Notes: generated from the sequence alone by a model not told the origin. DNA of 64,000 bases from Paraburkholderia sp. (GCF_024281035.1 NZ_JAMXLH010000078.1:1-64000); one strand, 5' to 3'; shown: positions 1 through 8,579, numbered from the stretch's first letter. A program made the numbers and translations.

Positions 1-138
1 TACGGCTGGGACATGCTGGTGGTCGCGCTTGTCGCACTCGCTTTCTACTACTGGGGCGTCAGCTCGGGCTACCGCACGCCGTACCTCAAGGAACGCGAGG
101 AACACGACGAAGTGCTCGAAGGCATTGCCATGCACTGA
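1..138 (+). CDS. Membrane permease, C-terminal end (partial)
   Basis: The window opens inside this gene; 45 residues remain before TGA at 136-138. They form one hydrophobic helix (DMLVVALVALAFYYWGV) followed by a charged tail (YLKEREEHDEVLEGIAMH). This is the usual ending of APC-type amino acid permeases, with a last helix and a short cytoplasmic tail. The substrate and even the family cannot be fixed from so little sequence; a membrane transporter is the safe call. No coupled gene follows. Confidence 0.5.
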   Translation, partial: YGWDMLVVALVALAFYYWGVSSGYRTPYLKEREEHDEVLEGIAMH

Positions 139-1069
139 GCGCCGACGATCGGCATTCTGCGAATGCCTGGTCACATCGTGAAACACGAGTGAGCCGCGTC
201 AGCTTCGCAACGCTTTTCGATCTCCGATACAACGGAGAATTGGAACTTCGGCGTTGCAAGCTGGCGCGTTTCGCATTGGTGGAAACGTGCGGAGGCCAAG
301 CCGAATTGATCGCACCGGCGACAACGACTCTCCCCCTTCACGCTCACACCGCGTTCAAGCAGCAACGCCTCGAAATCACGCAGGCGGAAGTTGAAGCGAA
401 AGCTCCAGCGAACGGCTCAACTGATAATCGCCGCCGGATACCAGTACCCCTGGCAGGGCGATTTCACCCTCTTCATATCCACGTCTTCCGTCGCCGCTTC
501 GCCAACGTAACAGTGTCCCACCGGGCGAAACGCCCGCTGACCGGCCAGCGGCGCATATACGGGTGTTCAAGCAGCGTTACCGCGGATTATCGGCCGATGT
601 TCCGCCTCTAGGCACATTCATCACGGTGTGATATATGTTGACGCACCGAAGAACACGCTCATCGTCTCGAAGTTGTGCGAGGAGGCTATTGCGCCGCGCC
701 GCATCAGACGAAACACACCATGGCTTCCGTCATGCCCGGCCGGCTTTCGCTGCGCCCTTCCATCGCTTCGATCAGGTCATCAGCGGGTTGTTTTGACCTT
801 CAGGCAACCAGTGTTCTGGATGACCTCCCAAGGGGGATCAAATGCGGAGCGCAACTCAAGAGTCGTCGAGCGACCGGGAAGTCCACCCCCACTTTTTTCC
901 CGTTTACCGAATTGGCACGCGCGATGCCACGCCTAGTTTCGCAGTGCGATATTCAACCGCAATCCGTCAACAGCAATGCGTCAACAGCATCGCGGCAAAG
1001 ATTCTCGATAACGGCACACACGCAACAACTGCACTGAACGTTCACGCCATTTCCTGGAATGGAGGATCG
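139..1069. other. Gene-poor stretch
   Basis: Apart from the transposase remnant at 300-519, no open frame here has a plausible start, ribosome binding site and protein-like composition. The short frames at 628-1037 are mutually overlapping and low-complexity in their translations. Probably a decayed insertion site plus the promoter region of the 1070 gene. Confidence 0.6.
300..519 (-). pseudogene. Decayed IS6-family-like transposase fragment
   Basis: Read on the minus strand from ATG at 476, the translation runs MKRVKSPCQGYWYPAAIIS, meets TGA at 419-417, then continues in the same frame as AVRWSFRFNFRLRDFEALLL, ERGVSVKGES and CRRCDQFG to about 300. This matches the N-terminal block of IS6/IS26-type transposases (K-G-Y-x-F-P-x-x-I-I-S-x-A-V, R-F-x-L-S-x-R-D-x-E-x-L-L-x-E-R-G-V). 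The stop codon, the missing Ile/Trp in the helix-turn-helix and the absence of the DDE part show it is dead. GGGACACTGTTACG at 519-506 resembles an IS6-type terminal repeat (GGnACTGTTnC). The matching far end was not found. Family call is by remembered consensus. Confidence 0.5.
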
Positions 1070-1270
1070 ATGAAATTTGACATACTCGAAAAGCTCGACG
1101 ACGGCGACATACTTAAAATATCGAAGGCCGTCATTTCCGTTGACCCTGACGCCAAGGTGGATACGGATATGCGAGAGAATACGGTGAACGTAGAGTCATG
1201 GCTTTACCCTGAGGAATTCCTCGTTGCCTTTTACGAGGTCGGATATGACGTTCGAATAGCTCGACGCTAG
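1070..1270 (+). CDS. Small heavy-metal-associated (HMA)-like domain protein
   Basis: 66 residues, starting at ATG 1070 with GGAGG at 1061-1065. The order of elements, hydrophobic strand, ISKAVISVDPDAKVDTDM, NTVNVES, then EEFLVAFYEVGYDVRIA, follows the beta-alpha-beta-beta-alpha-beta pattern of HMA copper-chaperone domains (typical D-P-x-A-x-V and GYD endings). The N-terminal CxxC metal site is missing, so it is unlikely to be a classical copper chaperone. It sits 165 bases ahead of sdhB on the same strand and may share its transcript. Function unknown; a protein-interaction or assembly role is only inference. Confidence 0.7.
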   Translation: MKFDILEKLDDGDILKISKAVISVDPDAKVDTDMRENTVNVESWLYPEEFLVAFYEVGYDVRIARR

Positions 1271-1435
1271 CACCGCAGTGTTCGCTTACGTGCCGCGCGG
1301 CGACGGTTGGCTTGCTCGCCGGCGGGGCTTTCTCAACGCGATCGCTCATCCTCATGTCTATGATCGAGGGGAGTAGATCGACGCAGGGAACAGCGTGCAC
1401 CAAAAGCGAAATCTCTTCCACTGAGGAGGTACATC

Positions 1436-2143
1436 GTGAGTGGTACAAGAATTTTCGAAATCTTCCGCTACGATCCCGACCGGGACTCCGCGCCGTACAT
1501 GCAAAAGTACGAGATGGAGATCACCTCGGATGACCGGATGTTGCTTGACGTGCTTGTCCGGCTCAAGGCCCAGGACGAAACACTCAGTTTCCGGCGTTCG
1601 TGTCGTGAAGGCGTATGCGGCTCGGATGCGATGAACATCAACGGCAAGAACGGGCTCGCCTGCATCACCAACCTCAACGACGTTCCCCGCCATATCGTCC
1701 TGCGGCCGCTACCCGGCTTGCCCGTCGTTCGCGACCTGATCGTGGACATGACCGCGTTCTTCAAGCAGTACCACTCGATCAAACCCTACCTGATCAACAA
1801 CACGCCCCCACCCGAGCGTGAAAGGCGCCAGACGCCAGAGGAACGCGATCAGCTCGACGGCCTCTACGAATGTATCCTGTGCTCGTGCTGTTCCAGCGCA
1901 TGCCCCTCGTTCTGGTGGAATCCGGATAAATATGTCGGCCCTGCGGGCCTCCTTCAGGCCTACCGGTTTCTGGTCGATACCCGCGACGAGGCGACCGGCG
2001 AGCGACTCGACAACCTCGAAGATCCGTACCGCCTCTTTCGGTGCCGTTCAATACTGAACTGCGCGGACGTCTGCCCTAAAGGCCTGAATCCGGCCAGGGC
2101 GATAGGGCAAATCAAGACCATGCTTGCGCGCCGGACGATCTGA
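1436..2143 (+). CDS. sdhB: Succinate dehydrogenase iron-sulfur subunit (stand-alone copy)
   Basis: 235 residues, the normal SdhB length. Starts at GTG 1436 with a strong GAGGAGGT at 1423-1430. SdhB carries electrons from the FAD of SdhA through [2Fe-2S], [4Fe-4S] and [3Fe-4S] clusters to quinone at the membrane. The plant-type [2Fe-2S] ligands lie in CREGVCGSDAMN (C56, C61, D64) and C76. The ferredoxin-like half has CILCSCCSSACP and CRSILNCADVCPKGLNP, as in E. coli SdhB. All cluster ligands look intact. Oddly, sdhC, sdhD and sdhA are not beside it. The following genes are an AhpD-like and a hemerythrin-like gene, so this is probably a second copy whose partner SdhA/CD is encoded elsewhere. 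Confidence 0.93.
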   Translation: MSGTRIFEIFRYDPDRDSAPYMQKYEMEITSDDRMLLDVLVRLKAQDETLSFRRSCREGVCGSDAMNINGKNGLACITNLNDVPRHIVLRPLPGLPVVRDLIVDMTAFFKQYHSIKPYLINNTPPPERERRQTPEERDQLDGLYECILCSCCSSACPSFWWNPDKYVGPAGLLQAYRFLVDTRDEATGERLDNLEDPYRLFRCRSILNCADVCPKGLNPARAIGQIKTMLARRTI

Positions 2144-2200
2144 GTACGGCGTGCGAGGATATCGATTGCTAACGTTCGCATTTTTCGCAGAAGGTGAATG

Positions 2201-2566
2201 ATGGAAAACTCAATGTATCCGCAACCAGGCCCGGAAATTGCGAAACGACGCCGGGAACTCGCACCAGAACCGCTCGCTGCATTCAGGGCTTTCAGTAGCA
2301 GCGTATTTGCAGACGGCGAGCTGCCGGTGAAGACAAAACAGCTCATCGCCGTGGCCGTCGCGCACGTGACGCAGTGCCCCTGGTGCATTCGTGGTCACAC
2401 GAAAGAAGCCCTGAAAGCCGGCGCATCGGAGAAAGAAATCATGGAAGCGATCTGGGTCGCGGCCGAGATGCGTGCGGGCGCAGCTTACGCACATTCGGCG
2501 CTCGCACTCGATGTCATGAAAGAAGAGGCGCAATCGCGCGAGGCCAACCATGGCGAGCATCGTTGA
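2201..2566 (+). CDS. AhpD-like / carboxymuconolactone decarboxylase-family protein
   Basis: About 121 residues from ATG 2201. An ATG at 2198 is also in frame, but the AAGGTG at 2191-2196 is better spaced for 2201. The CMD/AhpD fold signature is visible: KTKQLIAVAVAHVTQCPWC followed by IRGHTKEA, giving C-P-W-C-x3-H, the redox Cys pair plus proton-relay His of alkylhydroperoxidase AhpD. The tail ends in a charged, Glu-rich segment. Likely a small cytoplasmic peroxidase or thiol-disulfide enzyme; the substrate is not predictable. It lies 57 bases after sdhB and overlaps the hemerythrin gene by 17 bases, suggesting one operon for oxidative or low-oxygen stress. Confidence 0.88.
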   Translation: MENSMYPQPGPEIAKRRRELAPEPLAAFRAFSSSVFADGELPVKTKQLIAVAVAHVTQCPWCIRGHTKEALKAGASEKEIMEAIWVAAEMRAGAAYAHSALALDVMKEEAQSREANHGEHR

Positions 2567-3125
2567 CAACCTGATCGCCGAGCACCGTCGTCTGGAGCGA
2601 CTGGTTTGCCTGCTCGAGCGCCAATCGATACTTCGCGACGAACGGGCCGCGACGAACAGCGCACTGCTCGTGGATGCCCTGTATTACCTGACGCGCTTTC
2701 CCGATGTGAACCACCATGCCCTGGAGGACCGCATTATCGGCAAGCTGCTCGAAAAGCAGGCGCTGGATCCACAACTGGGCAACGAGCTGTCCGCCCAGCA
2801 CGCGACACTGGCGCTTCTGGGGAACGAGTTGATTCGAGACCTCGAATCGATGGTGCGTGATGAAAATATGTCCAGAGACCTTCTGGAGTTTCGTATCCGG
2901 CTGTACGCGGAACGGCTGCGGCATAACATGGCGTTCGAAGAACTCACGATATTCCCGGCTGCGACGCGCCATCTGGATGCCGATGACTGGTCTTCAATTC
3001 GGCAGGCAAGCCCGGACCGGCCCGCCGACCCGCTTTTTCAGACACCGGTAAATGAGCGCTTCGTGCAGTTGCATCGCGTAATTGCGACCGAAGCCGATTG
3101 CGGATGCGAGGAAGGCGACGTGTAG
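2550..3125 (+). CDS. Hemerythrin-like (HHE) domain protein
   Basis: 191 residues. The N-terminal 135 residues form a four-helix hemerythrin-type bundle with candidate diiron ligands H12 (AEHRRLE), H55/H56 and E59 (NHHALED), H84 (SAQHATL), and H125 with E130/E131 (LRHNMAFEE). The C-terminal part is less conserved and ends in a short Cys-containing acidic tail (ADCGCEEGDV). Hemerythrin-like proteins bind O2 or NO, or help repair iron clusters. The overlap with the AhpD-like gene and the upstream iron-sulfur subunit fits a role around iron, oxygen or NO, but this is inference. Start ATG 2550 lies inside the preceding gene, so translation is probably coupled. Confidence 0.88.
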   Translation: MASIVDNLIAEHRRLERLVCLLERQSILRDERAATNSALLVDALYYLTRFPDVNHHALEDRIIGKLLEKQALDPQLGNELSAQHATLALLGNELIRDLESMVRDENMSRDLLEFRIRLYAERLRHNMAFEELTIFPAATRHLDADDWSSIRQASPDRPADPLFQTPVNERFVQLHRVIATEADCGCEEGDV

Positions 3126-3252
3126 AGCCCTGACTGCGAAGGCGGGACAGCATGCAGCCTGCGCGATCCCGCTTCAAGCCATGATCTATCTTTGAGCGCT
3201 TCTTGTTGCCGAATATCGATTAGCGGCCGGAAGAACACCCGTGCGAAGTTGG

Positions 3253-3288
3253 GTGGATAGTTGCGTGGATAGATGCGTGGACAGATAC
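3253..3288. repeat. Three tandem 12-bp repeats
   Basis: GTGGATAGTTGC (3253-3264), GTGGATAGATGC (3265-3276) and GTGGACAGATAC (3277-3288) follow each other without gaps, with one to three differences. They lie 5 bases beyond the livF stop codon on the minus strand, in the short gap between two convergent operons. Most likely a simple replication-slippage repeat; they do not form a hairpin. Confidence 0.75.
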
Positions 3289-3293
3289 GCCCA

Positions 3294-4043
3294 TCAAACA
3301 CCGAGATACGCCGCCTGGATTTCCGGGTTGTTGAGCAGCGTCCCCGCCGGCCCTTCAAGCACAATGCGCCCCGTTTCGAGCACATAACCGCGATCGGCGT
3401 GCTCGAGCGCCAGGTGGACGTCCTGTTCGATCAGCAACACCGTCACACCGCTCGTGCGCACCTGTTGCAAAATCTCCATGAGCTGCAGCACCACGACCGG
3501 CGCAAGGCCGAGGCTCATCTCATCGACCATCAGCACGCGCGGCGAAGACATCAGCGCACGCGCCATCGCACACATCTGCTGTTCGCCACCCGACATGGTG
3601 CCGGCGATCTGGCGGCGACGTTCCTTCAAACGCGGGAACATCGCGTACATGCGCTCCAGATCGGTGGCAATTGCGCCCCGGTCGTTGCGCAGATTCGCGC
3701 CCATGAGCAGGTTGTCCTCGACCGTCATCTGGTCGAACAGCTGCCGCCCCTCGGGTAGCTGGGTGAGGCCGGCGCGAAAAATCTGGTCGCTCGTTGAGCC
3801 CGCAACGGACACGCCGTTGAACACGATGTCCCCTGAGCCGACCGGAATCAAGCCCGAGAGCGCGCGCAGCAGCGTGGTCTTGCCCGCGCCGTTACTGCCC
3901 ACGAGTGCGACGAGTTCGCCAGCGTGCACGTCGAGCGACACGCCCGCGAGCACAGGCGCCTCGCCGTAACCCGCACTCAGATCCGTCACATGAAGCAGCG
4001 GCATCGCGCCCGTTGCACGGCTGTCGGCCACGATCGCATTCAT
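3294..4043 (-). CDS. livF: Branched-chain amino acid/amide-type ABC transporter ATP-binding protein LivF
   Basis: 249 residues. Has Walker A GSNGAGKTT, Q-loop LPEGRQLFDQMTVEDNLL, ABC signature TMSGGEQQM and Walker B VLMVDEMSLGL followed by the switch region. LPEGR plus DEMSLGLAP are typical of LivF rather than LivG. Together with LivG it powers uptake by the LivHM channel. It overlaps livG by four bases (ATGA) and is the last gene of the K-H-M-G-F operon transcribed leftward. Confidence 0.95.
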   Translation of the reverse strand: MNAIVADSRATGAMPLLHVTDLSAGYGEAPVLAGVSLDVHAGELVALVGSNGAGKTTLLRALSGLIPVGSGDIVFNGVSVAGSTSDQIFRAGLTQLPEGRQLFDQMTVEDNLLMGANLRNDRGAIATDLERMYAMFPRLKERRRQIAGTMSGGEQQMCAMARALMSSPRVLMVDEMSLGLAPVVVLQLMEILQQVRTSGVTVLLIEQDVHLALEHADRGYVLETGRIVLEGPAGTLLNNPEIQAAYLGV

Positions 4044-4777
4044 GATTTGCGCTTCCCCAGATAAGCCTCGATCACCGCCGGATCGCTCAGTACGGCATCG
4101 CTCGTCCCTTCCGCGATGCGCTCACCGTGGTGCAACACCATCACACGATCGCTCAGGCTGCGTACCGCCTTCATGACGTGCTCGATCACGAGGATGCTCA
4201 AACCCTCGCCACGCAGCGACCGGATGACATCGATCACTTCATCGATCTCGACCAGATTCAGCCCCGCCATTACCTCATCGAGCAGCAACATGCGCGGCGA
4301 CATGGCGAGCGCCTTGGCCAGTTCGAGCCGCTTGCGATCGGGGCCGCCGAGATCGTCGGCACGCTGGTCGACGCGCTTTGCCAGGCCCACGCGGTCAAGG
4401 CAGGCACGCGCTGCCTCGCGTGCCTGCGCGAGCACCTTCGTGTTCGTGCGGCCGAACAGCGCGCCAATCGCCACGTTATCGAGCACCGACAATCCGGGAA
4501 AGGGCCGCATGATCTGGAAGGTACGGCCAATTCCCTGGTGTGCGCGCCGGAATGCCGGGAGATGAACGATACTGCGCCCCTCGAAAACGATACTGCCCTC
4601 GCTGGGTGCGATCGTGCCCGAGATCATGCTCAACAACGTGGTCTTGCCTGCACCGTTGGGGCCGATGAGCCCGAGCACTTCGCCGTGCCCGAGCGTGAAG
4701 CTCACGTCCTTCACCGCCGTCAGGCCTGCGAAACGGCGCGTGAGGTTGCGCACTTCGAGAATAGGTTCGCCGCTCAT
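4040..4777 (-). CDS. livG: Branched-chain amino acid/amide-type ABC transporter ATP-binding protein LivG
   Basis: 245 residues from ATG 4777 (MSGEPILEVRNL). A longer open frame extends upstream into livM, but that part is composition noise. Walker A is GPNGAGKTT, the Q-loop region reads GIGRTFQIMRPFPGLSV, and Walker B is MLLLDEVMAGL, the LivG hallmark. The signature region reads LGGPDRKRLELAKAL in place of the classic LSGGQ, a variant I associate with some LivG subgroups. It ends by overlapping livF, and 7 bases separate its start from the livM stop. Confidence 0.94.
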   Translation of the reverse strand: MSGEPILEVRNLTRRFAGLTAVKDVSFTLGHGEVLGLIGPNGAGKTTLLSMISGTIAPSEGSIVFEGRSIVHLPAFRRAHQGIGRTFQIMRPFPGLSVLDNVAIGALFGRTNTKVLAQAREAARACLDRVGLAKRVDQRADDLGGPDRKRLELAKALAMSPRMLLLDEVMAGLNLVEIDEVIDVIRSLRGEGLSILVIEHVMKAVRSLSDRVMVLHHGERIAEGTSDAVLSDPAVIEAYLGKRKS

Positions 4778-4784
4778 GACGCAC

Positions 4785-5732
4785 TCACAGTTTGTTGCGG
4801 CGGATGTTGTCCGCGAAATAGCCGAGACCGAGGCGCGCAATGCGCTGACGCAGATCCGCGAGACCGCGCGGCATCGCCACCACCGCGAGAACGATGACGA
4901 CGCCGAAAAACAGTGCCGCGATGCTCGTGACCTTGGCGGCAAGCACCTCCGAAATGGCGGACAGCAGGAAAGCGCCGACCACCGGCCCGAACACGGTTCC
5001 CGGCCCGCCGAACACGGTCATGATGATCATCTTCACGTTGAGCGTGAGATCGAATGCACCGGCGGGATCGAGGAAGGTAATCCAGTACGCGTGCACACCG
5101 CCCGCGAGACCGGCGAATACCCCTGCGATCACGAAGGCCAGCACCTTGTACAACGTGGTGTTGATGCCCATAACCGCCGCGGCGCCCTCATTCTCGCGGA
5201 TCGCGATCAGGCCATAACCGAAGCGGCTGCGCGAGAGCCACCACACCGTCGCCGTCGCCGCGACCAGCAGGCCCAGGGCAGTTTCGTAGAACAGCAGATT
5301 ATTGTTCAGCATCGGCAACACCAGGCCGATATTGGCGCCGGCGAAGCCGATATTCGAGACGATTGCGCCCGCAACCTGTGCGAGCCCGAGCGTTGCAATG
5401 GCGAAGTAGTGACCCTTCAGGCGCAACACGGGAACGCCAATCAGCAATGCGAACGCCACGCAGAACACCACGCCGAGCGCCATGCCCGCCACGAAAGGCA
5501 GATTCAGTTGCACCATGGCGATCGCCACGCCATACGCGCCCAATCCGTAAAAGGCCGATTGCCCGAACGACGCGTAGCCTGTGTAGCCGCCGAGGATATT
5601 CCAGCTCTGCGCGAGTGTGGCGAGCAGTAACGCATCGATCCCGAATTGCAGCAGAATGTCGGATCCCCACCAGGGCAGCGCGATCAGTGCGACCAGCAGC
5701 ACCGGCCACAGCCACTTCATCAACATCCTCAT
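4785..5732 (-). CDS. livM: Branched-chain amino acid/amide-type ABC transporter permease LivM
   Basis: 315 residues, mostly hydrophobic with about eight to ten membrane segments. The conserved permease block GHYFAIATLGLAQV and the segments SWNILGGYTGYASFGQSAF and ENEGAAAVMGIN are typical of LivM. The start at ATG 5732 overlaps the livH stop as ATGA, which explains why this upstream codon is chosen rather than the internal Met codons at 5726 or 5720. It forms the inner-membrane channel with LivH. Confidence 0.94.
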   Translation of the reverse strand: MRMLMKWLWPVLLVALIALPWWGSDILLQFGIDALLLATLAQSWNILGGYTGYASFGQSAFYGLGAYGVAIAMVQLNLPFVAGMALGVVFCVAFALLIGVPVLRLKGHYFAIATLGLAQVAGAIVSNIGFAGANIGLVLPMLNNNLLFYETALGLLVAATATVWWLSRSRFGYGLIAIRENEGAAAVMGINTTLYKVLAFVIAGVFAGLAGGVHAYWITFLDPAGAFDLTLNVKMIIMTVFGGPGTVFGPVVGAFLLSAISEVLAAKVTSIAALFFGVVIVLAVVAMPRGLADLRQRIARLGLGYFADNIRRNKL

Positions 5733-6592
5733 ACCGTCCGCCCCAGCAGCCCCGTGGGCCGCACAATCAGAACCAGCACCAGCAAACCGAAGCTCACCGC
5801 ATCGACGAAGGTCGACCCCAGCCACAGCGACGTAAACGCCTCGACGATACCGAGCACCAGCCCGCCGACGATCACGCCGAGCGGAGACTCGAGACCGCCA
5901 ATGATCGAAATGGCAAAGCACTTGGCGGTGAGCGTCGCGCCGATATAGGGATTGAGCTGCGAGACCATGCCGTACAAGCCGCCGGCCACCCCGGCGAGCG
6001 CCGCGCCCATGGCGAAGGTCAGTGCATAGAGATTGCGCGGCTCGACACCATAGAGACGCGCTGCCACGAGGTTTTGTGCCGTGGCCCGGATGCGCCGGCC
6101 CATGCGCGTTTGCAACAGCAGCGCCCAGATTCCGAGCGTCAATGCAATGGCGATGACGAAGGCGCTCAGGTTCACCAACGGCAGCGTGACCCCGGCGAAT
6201 GCCACGTTGCGGCCGGCGTAAGACGGATTGATCGTGCGAAAATCCGCGCTGAAAATGATTTGCGCGAGATAGGTCAGCACCACGTTGAGACCAAAGGTGA
6301 TCAGCAGCGTATTGAACATCGGCCCGCGAATCACGAGGTTCAGTATCCCTCGCTGGATCGCGTAGCCGATGACGAACAATACCAGTGCCGCCACCGGCAA
6401 CAGCACGAACGGATCGATGCCCGTCTGCGTATAGAGCACCCACACCACGTAACCGCCCAGCATGATGAAAGCGCCGTGTGCAAGGTTGACAATGTTGAGC
6501 ACGCCCCATACGAGCGACAGCCCCAGTGCCATCAGCGCAAACAGACCTCCTTGCAGCACCCCGTTAAGCAATACTTGAAACAGCAGTTGCAT
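5729..6592 (-). CDS. livH: Branched-chain amino acid/amide-type ABC transporter permease LivH
   Basis: 287 residues, the usual LivH length, with about eight membrane helices. MALGLSLVWGVLNIVNLAHG near the N-terminus is the LivH signature, and ATAQNLVAARLYGVEP is the EAA-like cytoplasmic loop that contacts the ATPases. It follows the binding-protein gene by 51 bases and is coupled to livM by an ATGA overlap. Confidence 0.95.
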   Translation of the reverse strand: MQLLFQVLLNGVLQGGLFALMALGLSLVWGVLNIVNLAHGAFIMLGGYVVWVLYTQTGIDPFVLLPVAALVLFVIGYAIQRGILNLVIRGPMFNTLLITFGLNVVLTYLAQIIFSADFRTINPSYAGRNVAFAGVTLPLVNLSAFVIAIALTLGIWALLLQTRMGRRIRATAQNLVAARLYGVEPRNLYALTFAMGAALAGVAGGLYGMVSQLNPYIGATLTAKCFAISIIGGLESPLGVIVGGLVLGIVEAFTSLWLGSTFVDAVSFGLLVLVLIVRPTGLLGRTV

Positions 6593-6643
6593 CGATCCCT
6601 CTCGGTGGCAGACCGGGTATAAGCGCGGGTATTGGCGAGGGTA

Positions 6644-7831
6644 TTAGCGTTTGTCCCACGGCTGCATCGGATAGAGCGGCTGCGCGAGGAACTTGTTGGA
6701 GTAGATCGCTTTCACCCCGCCGTTCTGCACCTGAATGACCTGTTGCGGCAGGCTGATCTGGCCGTTGTCGGCGAACTTGATCTGACCGTAAAGGCTGGGG
6801 AAATCCACCTTGGCCAGTGCATCGCGCACCTTCTTCGGTTCGACGGAACCAGCCGCTTCGATTGCATGGACCAGCGCCTCCACGTCGGCCACACCACTGG
6901 CAGCGTGATAGTCGGGCTCGTAGTTGTACTTTGCCTTCCATGCCTTCGCGAACTGATCCGCGTCACCGAACCAGGCGTCCTTTTGCTGTGCCGAAGGCAT
7001 CCACGAGGTCATACCGAACGCGTAATTGGCATCGGCGCCAATCGACTTGCGAAAATCCGCGCTGGGTACGCCAACGGTGAAGGAATACAGCATCGGCGAG
7101 TAATTCAGGCTCTTGGCCTGGCGGATGAAGTTCAGAACCTCCGTTTCGTGGCCTGCCACAAGCACGGATTGCACCTGCTTGTCCTTCAACTGCGCGATGA
7201 TCGAACCAAAATCCGATGAATTCGATGCGTATTTTTGCTCGAAGACCAGATCGAGACCGCCCTGCTTCAGTTGCGGCCGCGTACCGTTGGCCACCGAAAC
7301 GTCGAAGGCATCGTCGGCGAACAGCAACGCGACCTTGGTCGGCACCGGCTTGAGTTCCTTGAGCATCGCGATCGTCGAGCCGAAATAGTCGCTCGCGGCG
7401 GGCAGCGTGCCGAATACGTACTTGAATTTGCGCGCAAAGATCTGGTCGGAAGCGCCGCCGCCCTGCACCATCGGCACTTCGTATTTCTCGGAGACCGCCG
7501 AGTCAGCAAGCGCGAAATTGCTCGCGAATGGCCCGAGCAGCAGATTGACCTTGTCCTGGCTGACGAGCTGCACATACTGGCGCACGCTGAGATTCAGATC
7601 CGACTGATTGTCGTAAACCTTGAGCGCGAGCTTCTCCTTTTTGCCGCCTACATTCACGCCGCCGGCGGCGTTGATCTTGTCGATCGCGAAATTGTAGGCA
7701 TCGACGTAATAGCGGCCCGTATTGGCGTCCGATCCCGTTTGCTGTACCGACGCACCCAGCACGATATCGGCACGGGCCTGCATCATGCTGAAACAGCAAA
7801 GGGCAGCTGCGCTGGCGACCTTGAAGTTCAT
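6644..7831 (-). CDS. Periplasmic amino acid/amide-binding protein of the ABC transporter (LivK-like)
   Basis: 395 residues. An N-terminal signal peptide (MNFKVASAAALCCFSMMQARA) with likely cleavage before DIVLG is followed by a Leu/Ile/Val-binding-protein type fold: GASVQQTGSDANTGRYYVDA, INAAGGVNVGG, LLGPFASNFALADSAV and ALLFADDAF. Sequence alone does not tell the ligand; branched-chain amino acids, short-chain amides, urea or aromatic acids are all possible. It is the first gene of the leftward livKHMGF operon. Confidence 0.92.
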   Translation of the reverse strand: MNFKVASAAALCCFSMMQARADIVLGASVQQTGSDANTGRYYVDAYNFAIDKINAAGGVNVGGKKEKLALKVYDNQSDLNLSVRQYVQLVSQDKVNLLLGPFASNFALADSAVSEKYEVPMVQGGGASDQIFARKFKYVFGTLPAASDYFGSTIAMLKELKPVPTKVALLFADDAFDVSVANGTRPQLKQGGLDLVFEQKYASNSSDFGSIIAQLKDKQVQSVLVAGHETEVLNFIRQAKSLNYSPMLYSFTVGVPSADFRKSIGADANYAFGMTSWMPSAQQKDAWFGDADQFAKAWKAKYNYEPDYHAASGVADVEALVHAIEAAGSVEPKKVRDALAKVDFPSLYGQIKFADNGQISLPQQVIQVQNGGVKAIYSNKFLAQPLYPMQPWDKR

Positions 7832-8210
7832 TGTCTCGTCTCCTCGTTTATCCGAATTCGAGGCCCCGCTCGCTGATTTTAATCAAATACGACTTCGCGA
7901 GATGGATCGCCTCGTTTCAGAACGTATCCCGGTTACGTTCCGCACCTGCTGCAGGGTGACCGGTGCGATGACGCGGGCTGTCGCGATCCAGATCAACCTT
8001 ATTTGAAGTGGTTAATTCATGTTGGGATGGAGGTTACGAAGATGGAACGGCAACAGCTAGCCAGGACAATTACCTGGGTCGAGGTGTCACACATGAGACA
8101 AACATCTGTCACGCTCCAGCGGAGCCTGGCTCGACGCTGCGCGGGGTTCGGGACTAGCATGAGAAACCGGCAATCGCGAACGTACGCGAAACGTCCCGAG
8201 GAGGTGCCTC
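7832..8210. other. Divergent intergenic region, liv operon / cupin gene
   Basis: About 380 bases separating the liv operon start (minus) from the cupin gene (plus). It must hold both promoters. An open frame beginning at 8003 runs through it but has no convincing ribosome site and is a shadow of the cupin gene. No clear hairpin or known operator recognised. Confidence 0.6.
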
Positions 8211-8579
8211 ATGAAATGTCTGCGCATCTACGCCGACGCCAATGGCGAGTCCCATTTCGAGGATCGGGATATTCCGCTCACGCCGCTCGAATTGTTTCCC
8301 GGCATCCCGCCAATTTATCTGTCGGCATGGGAACCGGCGAAATCAGTGCGATTCGGCTGGGTGCCTGCCGGCCTGAAAGTGGCGGACTGGCATACCACGC
8401 CGGTCCGTCAATTCGTCATCTGGCTGACGGGCTGGGTCGAGTTCGAGACGAGCGATGGTGACTGCCGACACTGCGAGCCTGGCACGGTCGTGCTCGTGGA
8501 GGACACAATCGGCAAAGGCCATCGCTCGCGGCATTCCGACGAGGGGCAGTTCAACGTGTTCATCCCGCTCGGGGATTGA
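8211..8579 (+). CDS. Cupin-fold protein
   Basis: 122 residues from ATG 8211, preceded by GAGGAGGTG at 8199-8207. The C-terminal half shows a single cupin barrel: DWHTTPVRQFVIWLTGWVEF followed by GDCRHCEPGTVVLVEDTIGK and GHRSRHSDEG. It resembles small cupins that bind a metal through His residues, although the canonical G(X)5HXH motif is reduced (WHTTP). Function unknown. It stands alone, 191 bases ahead of the PPK2 gene. Confidence 0.82.
   Translation: MKCLRIYADANGESHFEDRDIPLTPLELFPGIPPIYLSAWEPAKSVRFGWVPAGLKVADWHTTPVRQFVIWLTGWVEFETSDGDCRHCEPGTVVLVEDTIGKGHRSRHSDEGQFNVFIPLGD

Noticed and set aside
5363..6622. 419-codon plus-strand frame over livM/livH
   Set aside because: Shadow of two well-supported permease genes; charged, repetitive composition.
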